The notes beneath the pieces are model-generated. The model was given only the letters and a program-made list of their open reading frames with translations, was not told the origin of the DNA and made no database searches. A program made the translations under genes and the position numbers. From Symbioplanes lichenis (GTDB lineage: Bacteria; Actinomycetota; Actinomycetes; Mycobacteriales; Micromonosporaceae), in assembly GCF_030709675.1 (NCBI RefSeq), contig NZ_JAUZQD010000009.1, forward strand, positions 310,001 through 374,000: 64,000 nucleotides of DNA, read 5' to 3'. Within the stretch, counting starts at the first letter, position 1. Every line of letters begins with the position of its first letter. Shown here piece by piece: positions 1 to 8,144 of this stretch.

Positions 1-107
1 TCGCCGGAAAGCCCGATCTGCGCGGCCGTCCGCTGCGGCAACAGGACGGTCATGGACGTGCCCAGCTCGAGCGTCTCGGACATGAAGTTGCACCGGATCA
101 ATGCCAT
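1..107 (-). CDS. Tributyrin-esterase-family protein, N-terminus only
   Basis: Only the first 35 codons are inside the window; the rest lies before base 1. The start is the ATG at 107 to 105, with GGAG nine bases upstream. The encoded beginning (MALIRCNFMSETLELGTSM...) resembles the start of the tributyrin esterase/S-formylglutathione hydrolase-like alpha/beta hydrolases, which open with a short beta strand, SETL and a TSM..VLLP segment. Members hydrolyse short-chain esters in the cytoplasm. The nucleophile serine and the rest of the triad are not visible, so the family call rests on the N-terminal pattern only. It is divergent from the gene starting at 230. Confidence 0.6.
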   Translation of the reverse strand, partial: MALIRCNFMSETLELGTSMTVLLPQRTAAQIGLSG

Positions 108-229
108 CCCCGCAGTCTCCACCAAGATCACGCACCGTGTCGAGGCGCTCACCTGCGCGTTGGGAAATGTCGTACCCGTCGATTAGTATGTGTGTACGAA
201 AACGGCGCCTGAGCTGCGGGGAGATCACT

Positions 230-889
230 GTGACGACGCCCGTAATGTCCACCTCGATCCCGACCATCCCGCCCTACGCGACAATGCTGGCCTTCACCCG
301 CTATGTGGCCCGGACCGGCCCGGCGAAGGCCACCTTCGTCGGCGGCCTGCGCCGCCAGCGCGAGCGGCGCAGCGGCTTCAACCCGCACGGTCAGCTCGTC
401 AAGGCCCTCAAGGCCGACATCGCCTTCCGCACCGGCGGCAGCTATCTCGAGGGCGTCACCGAGCTGGTCAAGCCCCGGTGGAAGCCGCTCTACGAGGCCG
501 TGAGCACCGGCGCCCTGACCTATCTGCGCTCGCTCGGCGACCCGGGCGAGGTCGGGCTCGCCCAGACCCGCGAGGCGCTGACCTCGGTCGGCCCGCTCGC
601 CGTGAAGATCAATCCCCACTTCGGCCTGCACCACGAGGACGGGCGCCGCGAGGCCGTCCGGCTGCACTTCGACGAGCAGCCCCCGACGCCCGAGGTGGTG
701 ACCGCCACCCTCCACCTCATGGCCCGCCACATGGACCAGATCCTGCCCAACGCCGAGCCGGTCCTGGTCGACCTCCGCCGCGGGGTGACCCACCGCCCCG
801 ACCCGGCGACCAGGACGGGCGACGTCGAGCGCTGGCTCGCCGGCGAGGCCGCGGCCTTCACGGCGATGTGGAGCACCGACGCCGCCTGA
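230..889 (+). CDS. Conserved-looking protein of unknown function
   Basis: 219 residues from the GTG at 230, chosen because a GGGGAG stands about six bases upstream; an in-frame ATG at 245 is an alternative. I do not recognise a family. The protein looks soluble: no signal peptide or membrane segment, mixed charge, and a region around residues 20-45 rich in Arg and Gly. Third positions are almost all G or C, as in its neighbours, which supports real coding. It is followed by a strong hairpin at 915-946, so it is probably a single-gene unit, divergent from the esterase gene. Confidence 0.7.
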   Translation: MTTPVMSTSIPTIPPYATMLAFTRYVARTGPAKATFVGGLRRQRERRSGFNPHGQLVKALKADIAFRTGGSYLEGVTELVKPRWKPLYEAVSTGALTYLRSLGDPGEVGLAQTREALTSVGPLAVKINPHFGLHHEDGRREAVRLHFDEQPPTPEVVTATLHLMARHMDQILPNAEPVLVDLRRGVTHRPDPATRTGDVERWLAGEAAAFTAMWSTDAA

Positions 890-1386
890 TCCCTGCCGCA
901 CTCACGGCCAGGCACCCGCCCGCACGGTTCGCGCCGTGCGGGCGGGCTGCTCACGGCCGGGCGGGCGGGCTGCTCACGGCCGAGCCGCGGATCTTGCTCG
1001 CCCGGGCACCGGGGCCGGCCGCTCGGCCGTTGACCGCGCCCGCCGGGGGTTTCCTGCCGGGCCGGGCGAACGGCGGCACACCGGCCGCCCGCGCCCGGCC
1101 GCCCGCCGGCTCGACGGTCCGGCTCATCTGCCCGGCGACGCGTCTCACCCGGGTCGCCTGGGCCGGCGTCGGGGCGGGCGACGCTCCTCTCTCGATCTCG
1201 GTTTCGGGCAGCCGTGCGCTTTGGGGGCTTTGTCCGGGCGGGGCGGGTCCACGGGAAAGCGGACGGAGGCGGGTCGTCCGAACGGTTCGGATTTGTTGGG
1301 GTTTCGGGGTGGGAACCGCTTAGGTGCGGGCCGGTTGCGACGATGACTGCGGTGTAGGCGGAAGACGACGTCGGGGGGCGTTGACC
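890..1386. other. Non-coding stretch between 219-aa gene and propeller gene
   Basis: About 500 bases with no convincing gene. The left part holds a perfect GC hairpin (915-946) and a 20-base segment (GGGCGGGCTGCTCACGGCCG type) that occurs twice in a row around 940-977. The remainder, up to the start at 1387, is of mixed composition and shows no clear promoter. Confidence 0.6.
915..946 (+). terminator. Strong GC hairpin
   Basis: Perfect 13-bp inverted repeat, arms 915-927 and 934-946, with a six-base loop (TTCGCG). There is no T-run, as is usual in high-GC actinomycetes. It lies 25 bases after the stop codon at 889. Confidence 0.7.
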
Positions 1387-2367
1387 ATGCAGGTCCGGAT
1401 TGCGGCGCGGGTGGCAGTGGTGGTGGCGGGCATCGCCGGGGCGGGGCTGGTGGCTCCCGTGGCGGCGGAGGCGGCAGCCGGTGCCAGGGCGGCCGCGCCG
1501 GCCGCGGTCGCATACGTGCGGTCCGGCGACGTCTACGTCAGCCGGGGCACCGCGGAGTCGCGGGTGACCACCGGCGGCGGCTGGTCGCGGCCCCGCTGGT
1601 CGCCCGACGGGCAGTCGATCGCGCTGCTCAAGGGCGGGCAGCTGTGGGTCATGAAGGCCGACGGCACCGCCAAGCGCCGGGTCACCACGCGGGCGGCTGC
1701 CGGGCCGAGCTGGTCGCCGGACGGGCAGTCGATCGCCTTCGCGTCGCTGTCCTGCTCGGGCGGCCCCGGGGTCTACCGCATCTCGGCGACGACGGTGAAC
1801 GCCGCGCCCGAGGTCGTCTTCCCCGCGTACTGCCGCGAGGAGGAGCTGCCGGCCGAGCCCGCCGCCCAGGCCGCCGCGACCGGATCGCTCAGCGAGCGGC
1901 TGCGTACGGACGATGCCGTGGCCTGGTCCCCCGACGGCACCCGCGTCGCCTTCCGCGGCGGGGACTGCGAGTCGCTCTACGACGCGTGCCTGACCGTGGG
2001 CACGCTGGCCACCGGGGGCGAGAAGACGGTCGCGGCCTACGGGGGCGGCAGCCGGCAGAACTCGGGCTTCGCGGTCGTGCCGAGCTGGCGGGCCGACGGG
2101 GCGAAGCTGGCCTGGACCGCGTACGAGCAGGGCGAGACCCCGGCGGCGAACCAGCCGGTGCACGTGGTCGAGTACGACACCGCCTCCGGGGCGAAGCGGA
2201 CCGTCGGCGCCAGCCAGGACCGGGAGCTCGCGTACATCGACGCCGGCCGCGCCGTGGCGACGGGCACGTACAAGAACGGGTCCTGGGTCATGCTGGTCGA
2301 CCTGGCGACGGGGGCGCGGACGCCGTTCCGGCAGGGGTCGCAGCCCAGCGTCCAGCCCACGCACTGA
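1387..2367 (+). CDS. Secreted TolB/PD40-type beta-propeller protein
   Basis: 326 residues from the ATG at 1387, with a G-rich tract just upstream. The N-terminus is a signal peptide: basic RIAAR, a hydrophobic stretch, then Ala-rich cleavage sites near residues 28-40. The mature part carries repeats of the PD40/WD40-like type, with W-SPDGQSIA segments at least three times and a degenerate SWRADGAKLAW. This is typical of a six- or seven-blade TolB-like propeller. Such proteins bind peptides or ligands outside the membrane; no enzymatic motif is visible. A strong hairpin follows at 2485-2516. Function beyond scaffold or binding is unknown. Confidence 0.8.
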   Translation: MQVRIAARVAVVVAGIAGAGLVAPVAAEAAAGARAAAPAAVAYVRSGDVYVSRGTAESRVTTGGGWSRPRWSPDGQSIALLKGGQLWVMKADGTAKRRVTTRAAAGPSWSPDGQSIAFASLSCSGGPGVYRISATTVNAAPEVVFPAYCREEELPAEPAAQAAATGSLSERLRTDDAVAWSPDGTRVAFRGGDCESLYDACLTVGTLATGGEKTVAAYGGGSRQNSGFAVVPSWRADGAKLAWTAYEQGETPAANQPVHVVEYDTASGAKRTVGASQDRELAYIDAGRAVATGTYKNGSWVMLVDLATGARTPFRQGSQPSVQPTH

Positions 2368-2484
2368 CCGCGCGAAGAAACAGGATCCACGCGAGGGAAG
2401 CGCGCGGGAACACGACCCGCGCGACGAAAGCGTGCAGGGAAGCGCGAAGGACGCCCGCGCGACACGAGGTCCCGCGAGCGGAGC

Positions 2485-2516
2485 AAGGGCCGGCCCGGCA
2501 ACTCGGGCCGGCCCTT
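2485..2516 (+). terminator. Terminator hairpin after the propeller gene
   Basis: Twelve-bp perfect stem, arms 2485-2496 and 2505-2516 (AAGGGCCGGCCC and its complement), loop GGCAACTC. It ends in TT. Confidence 0.75.
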
Positions 2517-2749
2517 CGCACGTCGTTCGGCGCCGCCGGGCGCGACGCGCGTACGGAAGAAGCGGGAAGAACCCCGGACGGACCGTAAGGTTCATCGCAA
2601 GTGCCCGGAAATTTCGGGGCTGTGCCCTTTTGACGCGAGACCGTTACCGGTTCGTCCCGGGGCCAGGTGACGGCCCCGCCGCCGCGTCCGGGCCGGTCGC
2701 GCGGCAGTGATCGGGCTCGATGGGCGACCGGGCGGGCCGTTCTCCCCGC

Positions 2750-2777
2750 TGGACAAGTCGGCCGGGCGCACTAGAGT
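2750..2777 (+). promoter_or_regulatory. Predicted vegetative promoter of the conservon
   Basis: TGGACA at 2750-2755 and TAGAGT at 2772-2777 are separated by 16 bases, a good match to the housekeeping sigma consensus. Transcription would start near 2784, about 60 bases before the cvnA start codon. Confidence 0.55.
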
Positions 2778-2791
2778 GGGCGTCGCTTCCA

Positions 2792-2807
2792 CAGTGGATA
2801 TCCACTG
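2792..2807. promoter_or_regulatory. Perfect 16-bp palindrome in the conservon leader
   Basis: CAGTGGATATCCACTG is fully self-complementary and lies just downstream of the predicted start site, a classical repressor position. The binding protein is unknown. Confidence 0.5.
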
Positions 2808-2844
2808 GTCATCCCCCGACGCCTCTCGCCGCTCGAGGATGCTC

Positions 2845-4569
2845 ATGCCCGATACAGTTCTTCCCGCCCCGTCCGGTTCGGACGATGCCGCGCTGCGGGG
2901 GCGTCTCGTGCGGCTCGGTGTTCTGCCCGCCGCCGCGGCCGCCGTCCTCTTCGCGGTGGCGATCGGCTACCTGTGGTCCGGCGGGGTGGACGCGACCGAG
3001 GGCGCGCTGATCGCCGCGTTCGTGGCCGGCCTGCTCGTGATCGCCGTGACGGCGGCCAGTGCGGGGCGGGCCGCCCGGCAGGCCGACGAGCGGATCGTGG
3101 TGCTCCGGGCGGAGGCCGCCGAGGCCCGGGCGTACGCCGCGGATGCGCGTACGGAAGCAAGCCGGGCCCAGGCCGAGGGCGCACGCGCCCAGGCCGAGGC
3201 CAACCGGTCCCGGGCCGACGCCGGCGCCGGGCGGGCCGACCTCGAGGCCACGCGGGCCGAGCTGGCCCAGCAGGTGGCCGAGGCGACGGCAGCCCGGGCC
3301 GAGGTCGTGACCGCGCGCGCCGTCGTCGCGCAGGCCCAGGCGGCCGCAGCCGACGCGCAGACGGTCGCCGCGCACGCCCGGGCCACCCTTGATCTCGTAC
3401 GGGCGGAGGCCGACCAGGCCAAGGCGGAAGCGGCCGAGGCCGCGGCGCTCAAGGAGCGGCTGCGCGAGGCCGAGTCGCGTCCCGTCGTGGTGCGGTCGCA
3501 CTCCGGCCGTCAGGTCGAGGTCTTCGTCAACCTGTCGCGGCGGCTGCAGTCCCTGGTCCACCGCGAGATCATGCTGCTGGACGCCCTGGAGAACGAGGTC
3601 GAGGACCCCGACCTGCTCAAGGGCCTGTTCCAGGTCGACCATCTCGCGACCCGCATCCGCCGGCACGCCGAGAACCTCGCGGTGCTGGGCGGCACGGTGT
3701 CGCGCCGGCAGTGGAGCCGGCCGGTCGTGCTGACCGAGGTGCTGCGCTCGGCGATCGCCGAGGTCGAGCACTATTCGCGGGTCAAGCTCGTGCCGCCGAT
3801 CGAGGGCACCGTGCCCGGGCACGCCGTCGCCAGCATCATCCACCTGGTCGCGGAGCTCATCGAGAACGCCACGATGTTCGCGCCGCCGCAGACGCAGGTG
3901 CTGCTGCGGGCGCAGGCCGTGGCGGCCGGCATGGTCGTCGAGGTGGAGGACCGCGGGCTCGGCATCCCGGCCGCGGACCGCGAGCGGGTCAACCGGCTGC
4001 TCGCCGACCCCGACGACGTCGACCTCGACGAGTTGCTGCAGGACGGCCGGATCGGCCTCTTCGTGGTCTCGATGATCGCCCGCCAGCACGGCATCACCGT
4101 GCAGCTGCAGAGCAACATCTACGGCGGCACCCAGGCCGTGGTCGTCCTGCCGCGCCAGCTCCTCGGCCCGGTCACCGAGGAGGGCGAGACCGCGGTGGTC
4201 CCGGCCGCCGCGCCGGTCCCGCCCGCCCCGACGGTACGGGCGACAGCCCGCGCCCAGCTCACCGCGTCACCCCCCGAGTGGCCCGCCCCGGCCGCTCCCG
4301 CCCCCGAAGAGAACGCCGATCCGGAGCCCGACACCGACGTCATGCTCCTGACCGGTGCTGCCGGAGACGGCCCCGCCGACGCTCCGCCCCCACTCCCCCG
4401 CCGGCACAGCCAGACCCATCTGGCGCCGCAGTTGCAGGCGGGACCCCCGGAGCGCGCCAGCGACCCCGAGGAGGACACCGAGGTGCACGACCCCAGCCTG
4501 ATGGCGTCGTACCTGCGTGGTGTCTCGCGAGGCGAGGCAGGCGAGCCGACCGGCACCGAGCCCCGCTGA
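2845..4569 (+). CDS. cvnA: Conservon sensor-kinase-like membrane ATPase (CvnA type)
   Basis: 574 residues from the ATG at 2845, preceded by CGAGGA; an ATG six bases earlier is in frame. Order: two membrane helices (about 25-45 and 54-72) with almost no extracellular part; a long Ala/Glu/Arg-rich coiled coil (about 80-215); a histidine-kinase-like dimerisation region with the HLATRIRRHAENL pattern; an ATPase domain with N-box (VAELIENA) and G-boxes (EDRGLGI, GRIGLFVV); and a disordered Pro-rich tail from about 435. In conservons this protein partners with a Roadblock protein, a DUF742 protein and a small GTPase at the membrane, much like a G-protein-coupled receptor system. First gene of a five-gene operon (2845-6478). 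Confidence 0.88.
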   Translation: MPDTVLPAPSGSDDAALRGRLVRLGVLPAAAAAVLFAVAIGYLWSGGVDATEGALIAAFVAGLLVIAVTAASAGRAARQADERIVVLRAEAAEARAYAADARTEASRAQAEGARAQAEANRSRADAGAGRADLEATRAELAQQVAEATAARAEVVTARAVVAQAQAAAADAQTVAAHARATLDLVRAEADQAKAEAAEAAALKERLREAESRPVVVRSHSGRQVEVFVNLSRRLQSLVHREIMLLDALENEVEDPDLLKGLFQVDHLATRIRRHAENLAVLGGTVSRRQWSRPVVLTEVLRSAIAEVEHYSRVKLVPPIEGTVPGHAVASIIHLVAELIENATMFAPPQTQVLLRAQAVAAGMVVEVEDRGLGIPAADRERVNRLLADPDDVDLDELLQDGRIGLFVVSMIARQHGITVQLQSNIYGGTQAVVVLPRQLLGPVTEEGETAVVPAAAPVPPAPTVRATARAQLTASPPEWPAPAAPAPEENADPEPDTDVMLLTGAAGDGPADAPPPLPRRHSQTHLAPQLQAGPPERASDPEEDTEVHDPSLMASYLRGVSRGEAGEPTGTEPR

Positions 4570-4580
4570 GAGAGGTCCCC

Positions 4581-4994
4581 ATGCTCACGAACGATCCGGT
4601 CCGCCCGGCCCAGAGCCTGGCCTGGCTGCTGTCCGGCCTCGCCGACCGCGTCCCGCACACCCGCAGCGTGCTGCTGCTCTCGTCGGACGGGCTGCGCAAG
4701 GCCGCGCACGGGCTCGACGACGACAGCGCGGACCACCTCGCGGCGATCGCCTCCGGGCTCTTCTCGCTGGCGCGCAGCGCGGGCATCCGCTTCGACGGCG
4801 GGGACGACGTGCGCCAGGTGGTGGCGGAGCTCGACGGCTCGTTGCTCTTCGTGACCGCGGCCGGCTCCGGCGCGGTGCTCGCGGTCCTCGCCGGCAAGGC
4901 GGCCGACCCGGGCGTGCTCGGCTACGAGATGGCCCAGCTGGTCAAGAGCGTCAAGCCCTACCTCGGTACGCCCGCCCGGCCCCCGGCGCGGTGA
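4581..4994 (+). CDS. cvnB: Roadblock/LC7-domain protein (CvnB type)
   Basis: 137 residues, a typical length for this family, from the ATG at 4581 with AGAGAGG upstream. The fold signature is seen: an N-terminal helix with SLAWLLSGLADRV, a strand VLLLSSDGL, the ADHLAAIASGLFSLA helix and a VLAVLAG strand near the end. Roadblock proteins act as GTPase-regulating or scaffold partners of MglA/Cvn-type GTPases. It lies 11 bases after cvnA, and its stop overlaps the start of the next gene (GTGA), pointing to translational coupling. Confidence 0.9.
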   Translation: MLTNDPVRPAQSLAWLLSGLADRVPHTRSVLLLSSDGLRKAAHGLDDDSADHLAAIASGLFSLARSAGIRFDGGDDVRQVVAELDGSLLFVTAAGSGAVLAVLAGKAADPGVLGYEMAQLVKSVKPYLGTPARPPAR

Positions 4995-5368
4995 CGGCCG
5001 TGGGTGCCGAGCAGGAGCCGTGGCTCGACGAGGCGGCGGGGCGGCTCGTCCGGCCGTACACGGTGAGCAACGGCCGCACCGAGCCCAGCACCCGCATGGA
5101 ACTGCTGTCCATGGTGATCGCGACCGGCCGGCAGCCGCACGGCCACCTCGAGCCGGACCACGCCCAGGCGCTCGGACTCTGCCGCAGCCCCACGACGGTC
5201 GCCGAGGTGGCCGCGCGCCTGCGCCTGCCCGCCGTCGTCACGAAGATCCTGCTCTCGGACCTCGTCGACGCCGGCGCCGTCCACACCCGGTCGCCCGGCA
5301 AGCCGGACGATCCCACCACCACGTCGGTACTGGAGACCATTCTCGATGCCCTACAACGACGGCTCTGA
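4991..5368 (+). CDS. cvnC: DUF742 protein (CvnC type)
   Basis: 125 residues from the GTG at 4991, which overlaps the cvnB stop by four bases. It has the DUF742 layout: WLDEAAGRLVRPYTVSNGRT near the N-terminus, then a winged-helix-like half (EALGLCRSPTTVAEVAARLRLP-type segment, VTKILLSDLVDAGAV). The role is known only from the family: component of conservon complexes with a Roadblock protein and GTPase, probably mediating protein contacts. Its 3' end overlaps cvnD by 23 bases. Confidence 0.9.
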   Translation: MTAVGAEQEPWLDEAAGRLVRPYTVSNGRTEPSTRMELLSMVIATGRQPHGHLEPDHAQALGLCRSPTTVAEVAARLRLPAVVTKILLSDLVDAGAVHTRSPGKPDDPTTTSVLETILDALQRRL

Positions 5369-5942
5369 GCCCCTGCCGAGCCTGCCCACCGCCCTCAAGC
5401 TGCTGATCGCGGGCGGCTTCGGGGTCGGCAAGACCACCTTCGTGGGCGCGGTCAGCGAGATCGAGCCGCTGCGCACGGAGGAGCTCATCACCTCCGCCAG
5501 CATCGGCACGGACAACCTGGCCGGCGTGGAGAGCAAGGCGACCACGACGGTGGCCCTCGACTTCGGCCGCATCACCGTCGACCAGGACCACATCCTCTAC
5601 CTCTTCGGCACGCCCGGCCAGGAGCGCTTCTGGTTCATGTGGGACGAGCTGTCCGCGGGCGCGCTCGGGGCGGTGGTGCTCGCCGACACGCGCCGGCTGC
5701 AGGACTGCTTCGCGGCCGTCGACTTCTTCGAGTCGCGGGGCATCCGCTTCGTCGTCGCGGTCAACGAGTTCGAGGGTGCGTACCGCTATCAGGCGCCGGA
5801 CCTGCGCGCGGCGCTCGACCTCGACCCCGCGGTCCCGATCGTCACCTGCGACGCGCGGGACGCCCGGTCGGCCACCGGCGTGCTCATCCGCCTCGTCCGC
5901 CACCTCCTCTCCTCACCGACGCCCGTAGGGAGCCCGGCATGA
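5346..5942 (+). CDS. cvnD: Small GTP-binding protein (CvnD type)
   Basis: 198 residues. G1/P-loop GGFGVGKTT is at residues 23-31, a G3-like FGTPGQERF at about 87-95, and VAVNEFEG stands where the NKxD specificity loop is expected, so base recognition is non-canonical as in other conservon GTPases. Family knowledge: it cycles GTP/GDP under control of the Roadblock and kinase-like partners. Its ATG lies inside cvnC, and its stop overlaps the start of the GAF gene (ATGA). Confidence 0.92.
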   Translation: MPYNDGSEPLPSLPTALKLLIAGGFGVGKTTFVGAVSEIEPLRTEELITSASIGTDNLAGVESKATTTVALDFGRITVDQDHILYLFGTPGQERFWFMWDELSAGALGAVVLADTRRLQDCFAAVDFFESRGIRFVVAVNEFEGAYRYQAPDLRAALDLDPAVPIVTCDARDARSATGVLIRLVRHLLSSPTPVGSPA

Positions 5943-6478
5943 TCTACGACTCCGCCCCCCACCACCCGCTGACCCCGGTCGACCCCGAAGTGCCCCTGCG
6001 CATGCGCCGCCTCGCCGACCTGGGCCTGGGCGACCAGCCGGTCCCCGAGTTCGACGAGTTCGCGCGGCGGCTGACCGAAGTGACCGGCGCCCCGTACGCG
6101 ATGGTCAACTTCATCAGCGCCGACCGCCAGTACTTCGCCGGCCTCCACACCGTCTCCCGAGGCGACGACGCGGCGACGCCCGGCCGGGTCATGGACCGGG
6201 ACCACGGCTACTGTCCGCACGTGGTGGTCCGCCGCAAGGCGCTGGTCCTCGACGACGTCTGCGACTACCCGCGCTTCGCCGGCAACCCGGTGGTCGACGA
6301 GATCGGCATCCGCTCCTACCTGGGGGCGCCGCTCATCGACCGTACGGGCACGACCCTGGGCACCATCTGCGTGGTCGACGTGGAGCCGCGCCCGTGGGGC
6401 CGCCCGGGCCTGGAAACCATCAAGTCGATGGCCGCGGAGCTGATCGACCAGATCCACCGCCGCGAGGACGGCCGCTGA
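5939..6478 (+). CDS. Single-GAF-domain protein, fifth gene of the conservon
   Basis: 179 residues from the ATG at 5939, which overlaps the cvnD stop (ATGA) and follows AGGGA. The whole protein is one GAF domain of the type with VNFISADRQYFAGL, an acidic strand, a CPHVVVRRKALVLDDV segment, and YLGAPLID...LGTICVVD near the end. GAF domains bind small molecules or tetrapyrroles; Cys and His are present (GYCPH) but no cofactor can be assigned. The tight overlap makes it an integral operon member, so it may feed a ligand signal into the GTPase module. Confidence 0.85.
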   Translation: MIYDSAPHHPLTPVDPEVPLRMRRLADLGLGDQPVPEFDEFARRLTEVTGAPYAMVNFISADRQYFAGLHTVSRGDDAATPGRVMDRDHGYCPHVVVRRKALVLDDVCDYPRFAGNPVVDEIGIRSYLGAPLIDRTGTTLGTICVVDVEPRPWGRPGLETIKSMAAELIDQIHRREDGR

Positions 6479-6653
6479 CGCGCTGTTCTTCCACCGCCTC
6501 CCCGTCACGTGCCGCCTCCCCGTCACGTGCCTTCTGTTACGCGAATCACGCCGCCGTTTTTCGCACCGGGCACGAACTCGCCGAGCGAATGTGGCACTCG
6601 GAAAATCGAATCCGATGAGGTGTGCGCGGACCTCGCGGAGGACAATCGTCGCC

Positions 6654-7331
6654 ATGGAACAGTTGTCGATGTTCAGCGGGCCGGAGGTGGCCGTCATGCG
6701 CGACAAAGGACGGTCACGCCGCCCTGACGCTGCGCGCGACGAGTTCCGGCGTGCGCACGCGCGTCATCGCGAGTGGGGTAAGGCCGTCCGTCACGCGCAG
6801 GCTATTTACCGCGCTTTCCACAGTGAACCGGAGTCGGGGCCGCCGCGCACGCCCGAGGAGGAAGCCGCCCAGTCCCGCCGGGCGGAGAGTGCCGCTCAGC
6901 CCGGTCGAGAGCGCGCCGTCCGACCCGCTCGAGAGCAAGGCGCCGTCCGACCCGCTCGAGAGCAAGGCGCCGTCCGGCCCGGTCGCGAGGAGGAGTGCCC
7001 CGCCCGCCAAGAAGAGGAGCTCGCCGCCACCCCCCGCGAGGAGGAGGACGCCCGCGGTGACCACCGCCCGCCCAGTGCGCCACATGCCGCTAGCAGCCCG
7101 CTCGACGCGCCCGGCCGGCGATCAGCCCACCCGACACGGCACGCTTTGCGACCAACCCCACCCGGTGCGCCGCGGCTCGTCCGCGACCGGGCACCCGATG
7201 CGCCTGACCTTGCGACCAGCCCACCCCGCGCGCCCTGCCTCGCGACCGGACCACCCGGCGCGCCCGAACACGACCGGCACCCGATACGCCCGGTCCCGCG
7301 ACCAGGCCGCCCGACGTGCCCGGTCCCGTGA
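6654..7331 (+). CDS. Doubtful hypothetical protein with internal repeats
   Basis: 225 codons open from the ATG at 6654, with GGAGGA eleven bases upstream. The first 65 residues (MEQLSMFSGPEVAV...) look like a plausible small soluble protein. After that the frame crosses a 27-base tandem repeat (6914-6990) and becomes Arg/Pro/Glu-rich and low in complexity, and other frames are also open. Either the true gene is short and has lost its stop, or the stretch is degenerate. I do not recognise a family. Confidence 0.3.
   Translation: MEQLSMFSGPEVAVMRDKGRSRRPDAARDEFRRAHARHREWGKAVRHAQAIYRAFHSEPESGPPRTPEEEAAQSRRAESAAQPGRERAVRPAREQGAVRPAREQGAVRPGREEECPARQEEELAATPREEEDARGDHRPPSAPHAASSPLDAPGRRSAHPTRHALRPTPPGAPRLVRDRAPDAPDLATSPPRAPCLATGPPGAPEHDRHPIRPVPRPGRPTCPVP
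6914..6990. repeat. 27-bp tandem repeat, about 2.8 copies
   Basis: The unit CGCCGTCCGACCCGCTCGAG plus AGCAAGG occurs exactly at 6914-6940 and 6941-6967, followed by a diverged partial copy up to about 6990. The length is a multiple of three, so reading frames stay open. Confidence 0.85.
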
Positions 7332-7407
7332 TCAGGCCGCCTGACGCGCCCGTCCCGTGATCAGGCCGCCCGACGCGCCCGTCCCGTGATCAGGCCGCCC
7401 ACCGCCC
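7292..7407. repeat. 29/30-bp tandem repeat, four copies
   Basis: Units 7292-7321, 7322-7351, 7352-7380 and 7381-7407 share GTCCCGTGATCAGGCCGCC with small changes. The earlier sequence back to about 7130 looks like older, decayed copies (GCGACC-rich). Confidence 0.8.
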
Positions 7408-7820
7408 CAGCGCCACTCCCGCGTTTGGACCCCTGTCGGAGCTTGTGCCGAGTAGTTGCTGTTCCTGCATGTGAAGGCGAGTGTCCGCTTTCGTGCTCGG
7501 ATCGGTCCTGTTTCTGAGAACGCGCGCGCCGGCTCCCGCTTTCGCGCTCGGATCGGTTTCCGTTTGCGCGTGCCGGTTCTCGCTTGCACTCTCGGGGTGT
7601 TTCTGATTACGAGTCTGCGCGCGGCGTTGCCTTCCCGCGCTTGCACTTTGAGTCGGTGACGTGTGCGCGGCGCGGCTGTTCCGCTCTCTTGTTCATGGCA
7701 GTTCCGACTGAACGATCGAGCTTCCCGTTCCGCGATTTCCGGCTGCGCCCAACGCGGGGCGTTCAGCGCCGTCTCCTGGGCCCGCGGCGCCGAGACCGGG
7801 CTTCCGAGAACAGCCAGCCG

Positions 7821-8000
7821 TGCGCACGACCGACGATGACCAGCCGCGCGCACGACCGAAGAGGTTCAGACGCGCGCACGACCGACGACGCTCAGACGCA
7901 CACGACCGAAGAGGTTCAGTCGCGCACACGACCGACGATGACCAGCCGCGCGCACGACCGAAGAGGTTCAGACGCGCACACGACCGACGACGTTCAGACG
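7821..8000. repeat. 26-bp tandem array with alternating unit types, seven copies
   Basis: Units of 26 bases (one of 24) share GCACGACCGA and occur in three types in the order A-B-C-B-A-B-C. The first three units recur 102 bases later, so the array was extended by a larger duplication. Boundaries: 7821, 7847, 7873, 7899, 7923, 7949, 7975, ending at 8000. Confidence 0.85.
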
Positions 8001-8100
8001 CGCGCAGGCGGCGGGGGGTGGGCAGCTGCGCACGGACGACCGTGGGTCCATAGCCCGAAGCGAAGGGGAAGCGCGGCGCGGGCGAGCGGCTCGGAGCGAG

Positions 8101-8144
8101 GCGCCGGCGAGCGGGGCGCCGGCGAGCGGGGCGCCGGCGGGCGG
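8101..8144. repeat. 15-bp tandem repeat, three copies
   Basis: GCGCCGGCGAGCGGG at 8101-8115 and 8116-8130, with a third copy (one change) to 8144. It lies just beyond the 3' end of the acyl-CoA dehydrogenase gene. Confidence 0.8.

Larger units (their letters stand above)
2368..2844. other. Intergenic region upstream of the conservon
   Basis: Contains purine-rich degenerate sequence (2368-2480) with repeated GCGCGA/GGAAGCGCG words, a terminator hairpin (2485-2516), then the conservon promoter (2750-2777) and a 16-bp palindrome (2792-2807). No gene is seen. Confidence 0.6.

Noticed and set aside
149..901. Long antisense open frame opposite the 219-aa gene
   Set aside because: Low-complexity His/Gly/Arg protein without a ribosome site; the plus frame has a ribosome site and actinomycete third-position bias.
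6714..7085. Minus-strand frame with a hydrophobic, signal-like start
   Set aside because: It is the mirror of the 27-base repeats (LLSSGSDGA repeated) and has no supporting ribosome site or homologue known to me.
6622..7344. Second overlapping plus-strand frame in the repeat region
   Set aside because: Ser/Pro/Arg-rich low-complexity product; open only because of 27-base repeats and G+C bias.
7821..8000. Possible CRISPR array (regular 26-base repeats)
   Set aside because: Units follow each other with no unique spacers, and no cas genes are present; it is a tandem repeat.
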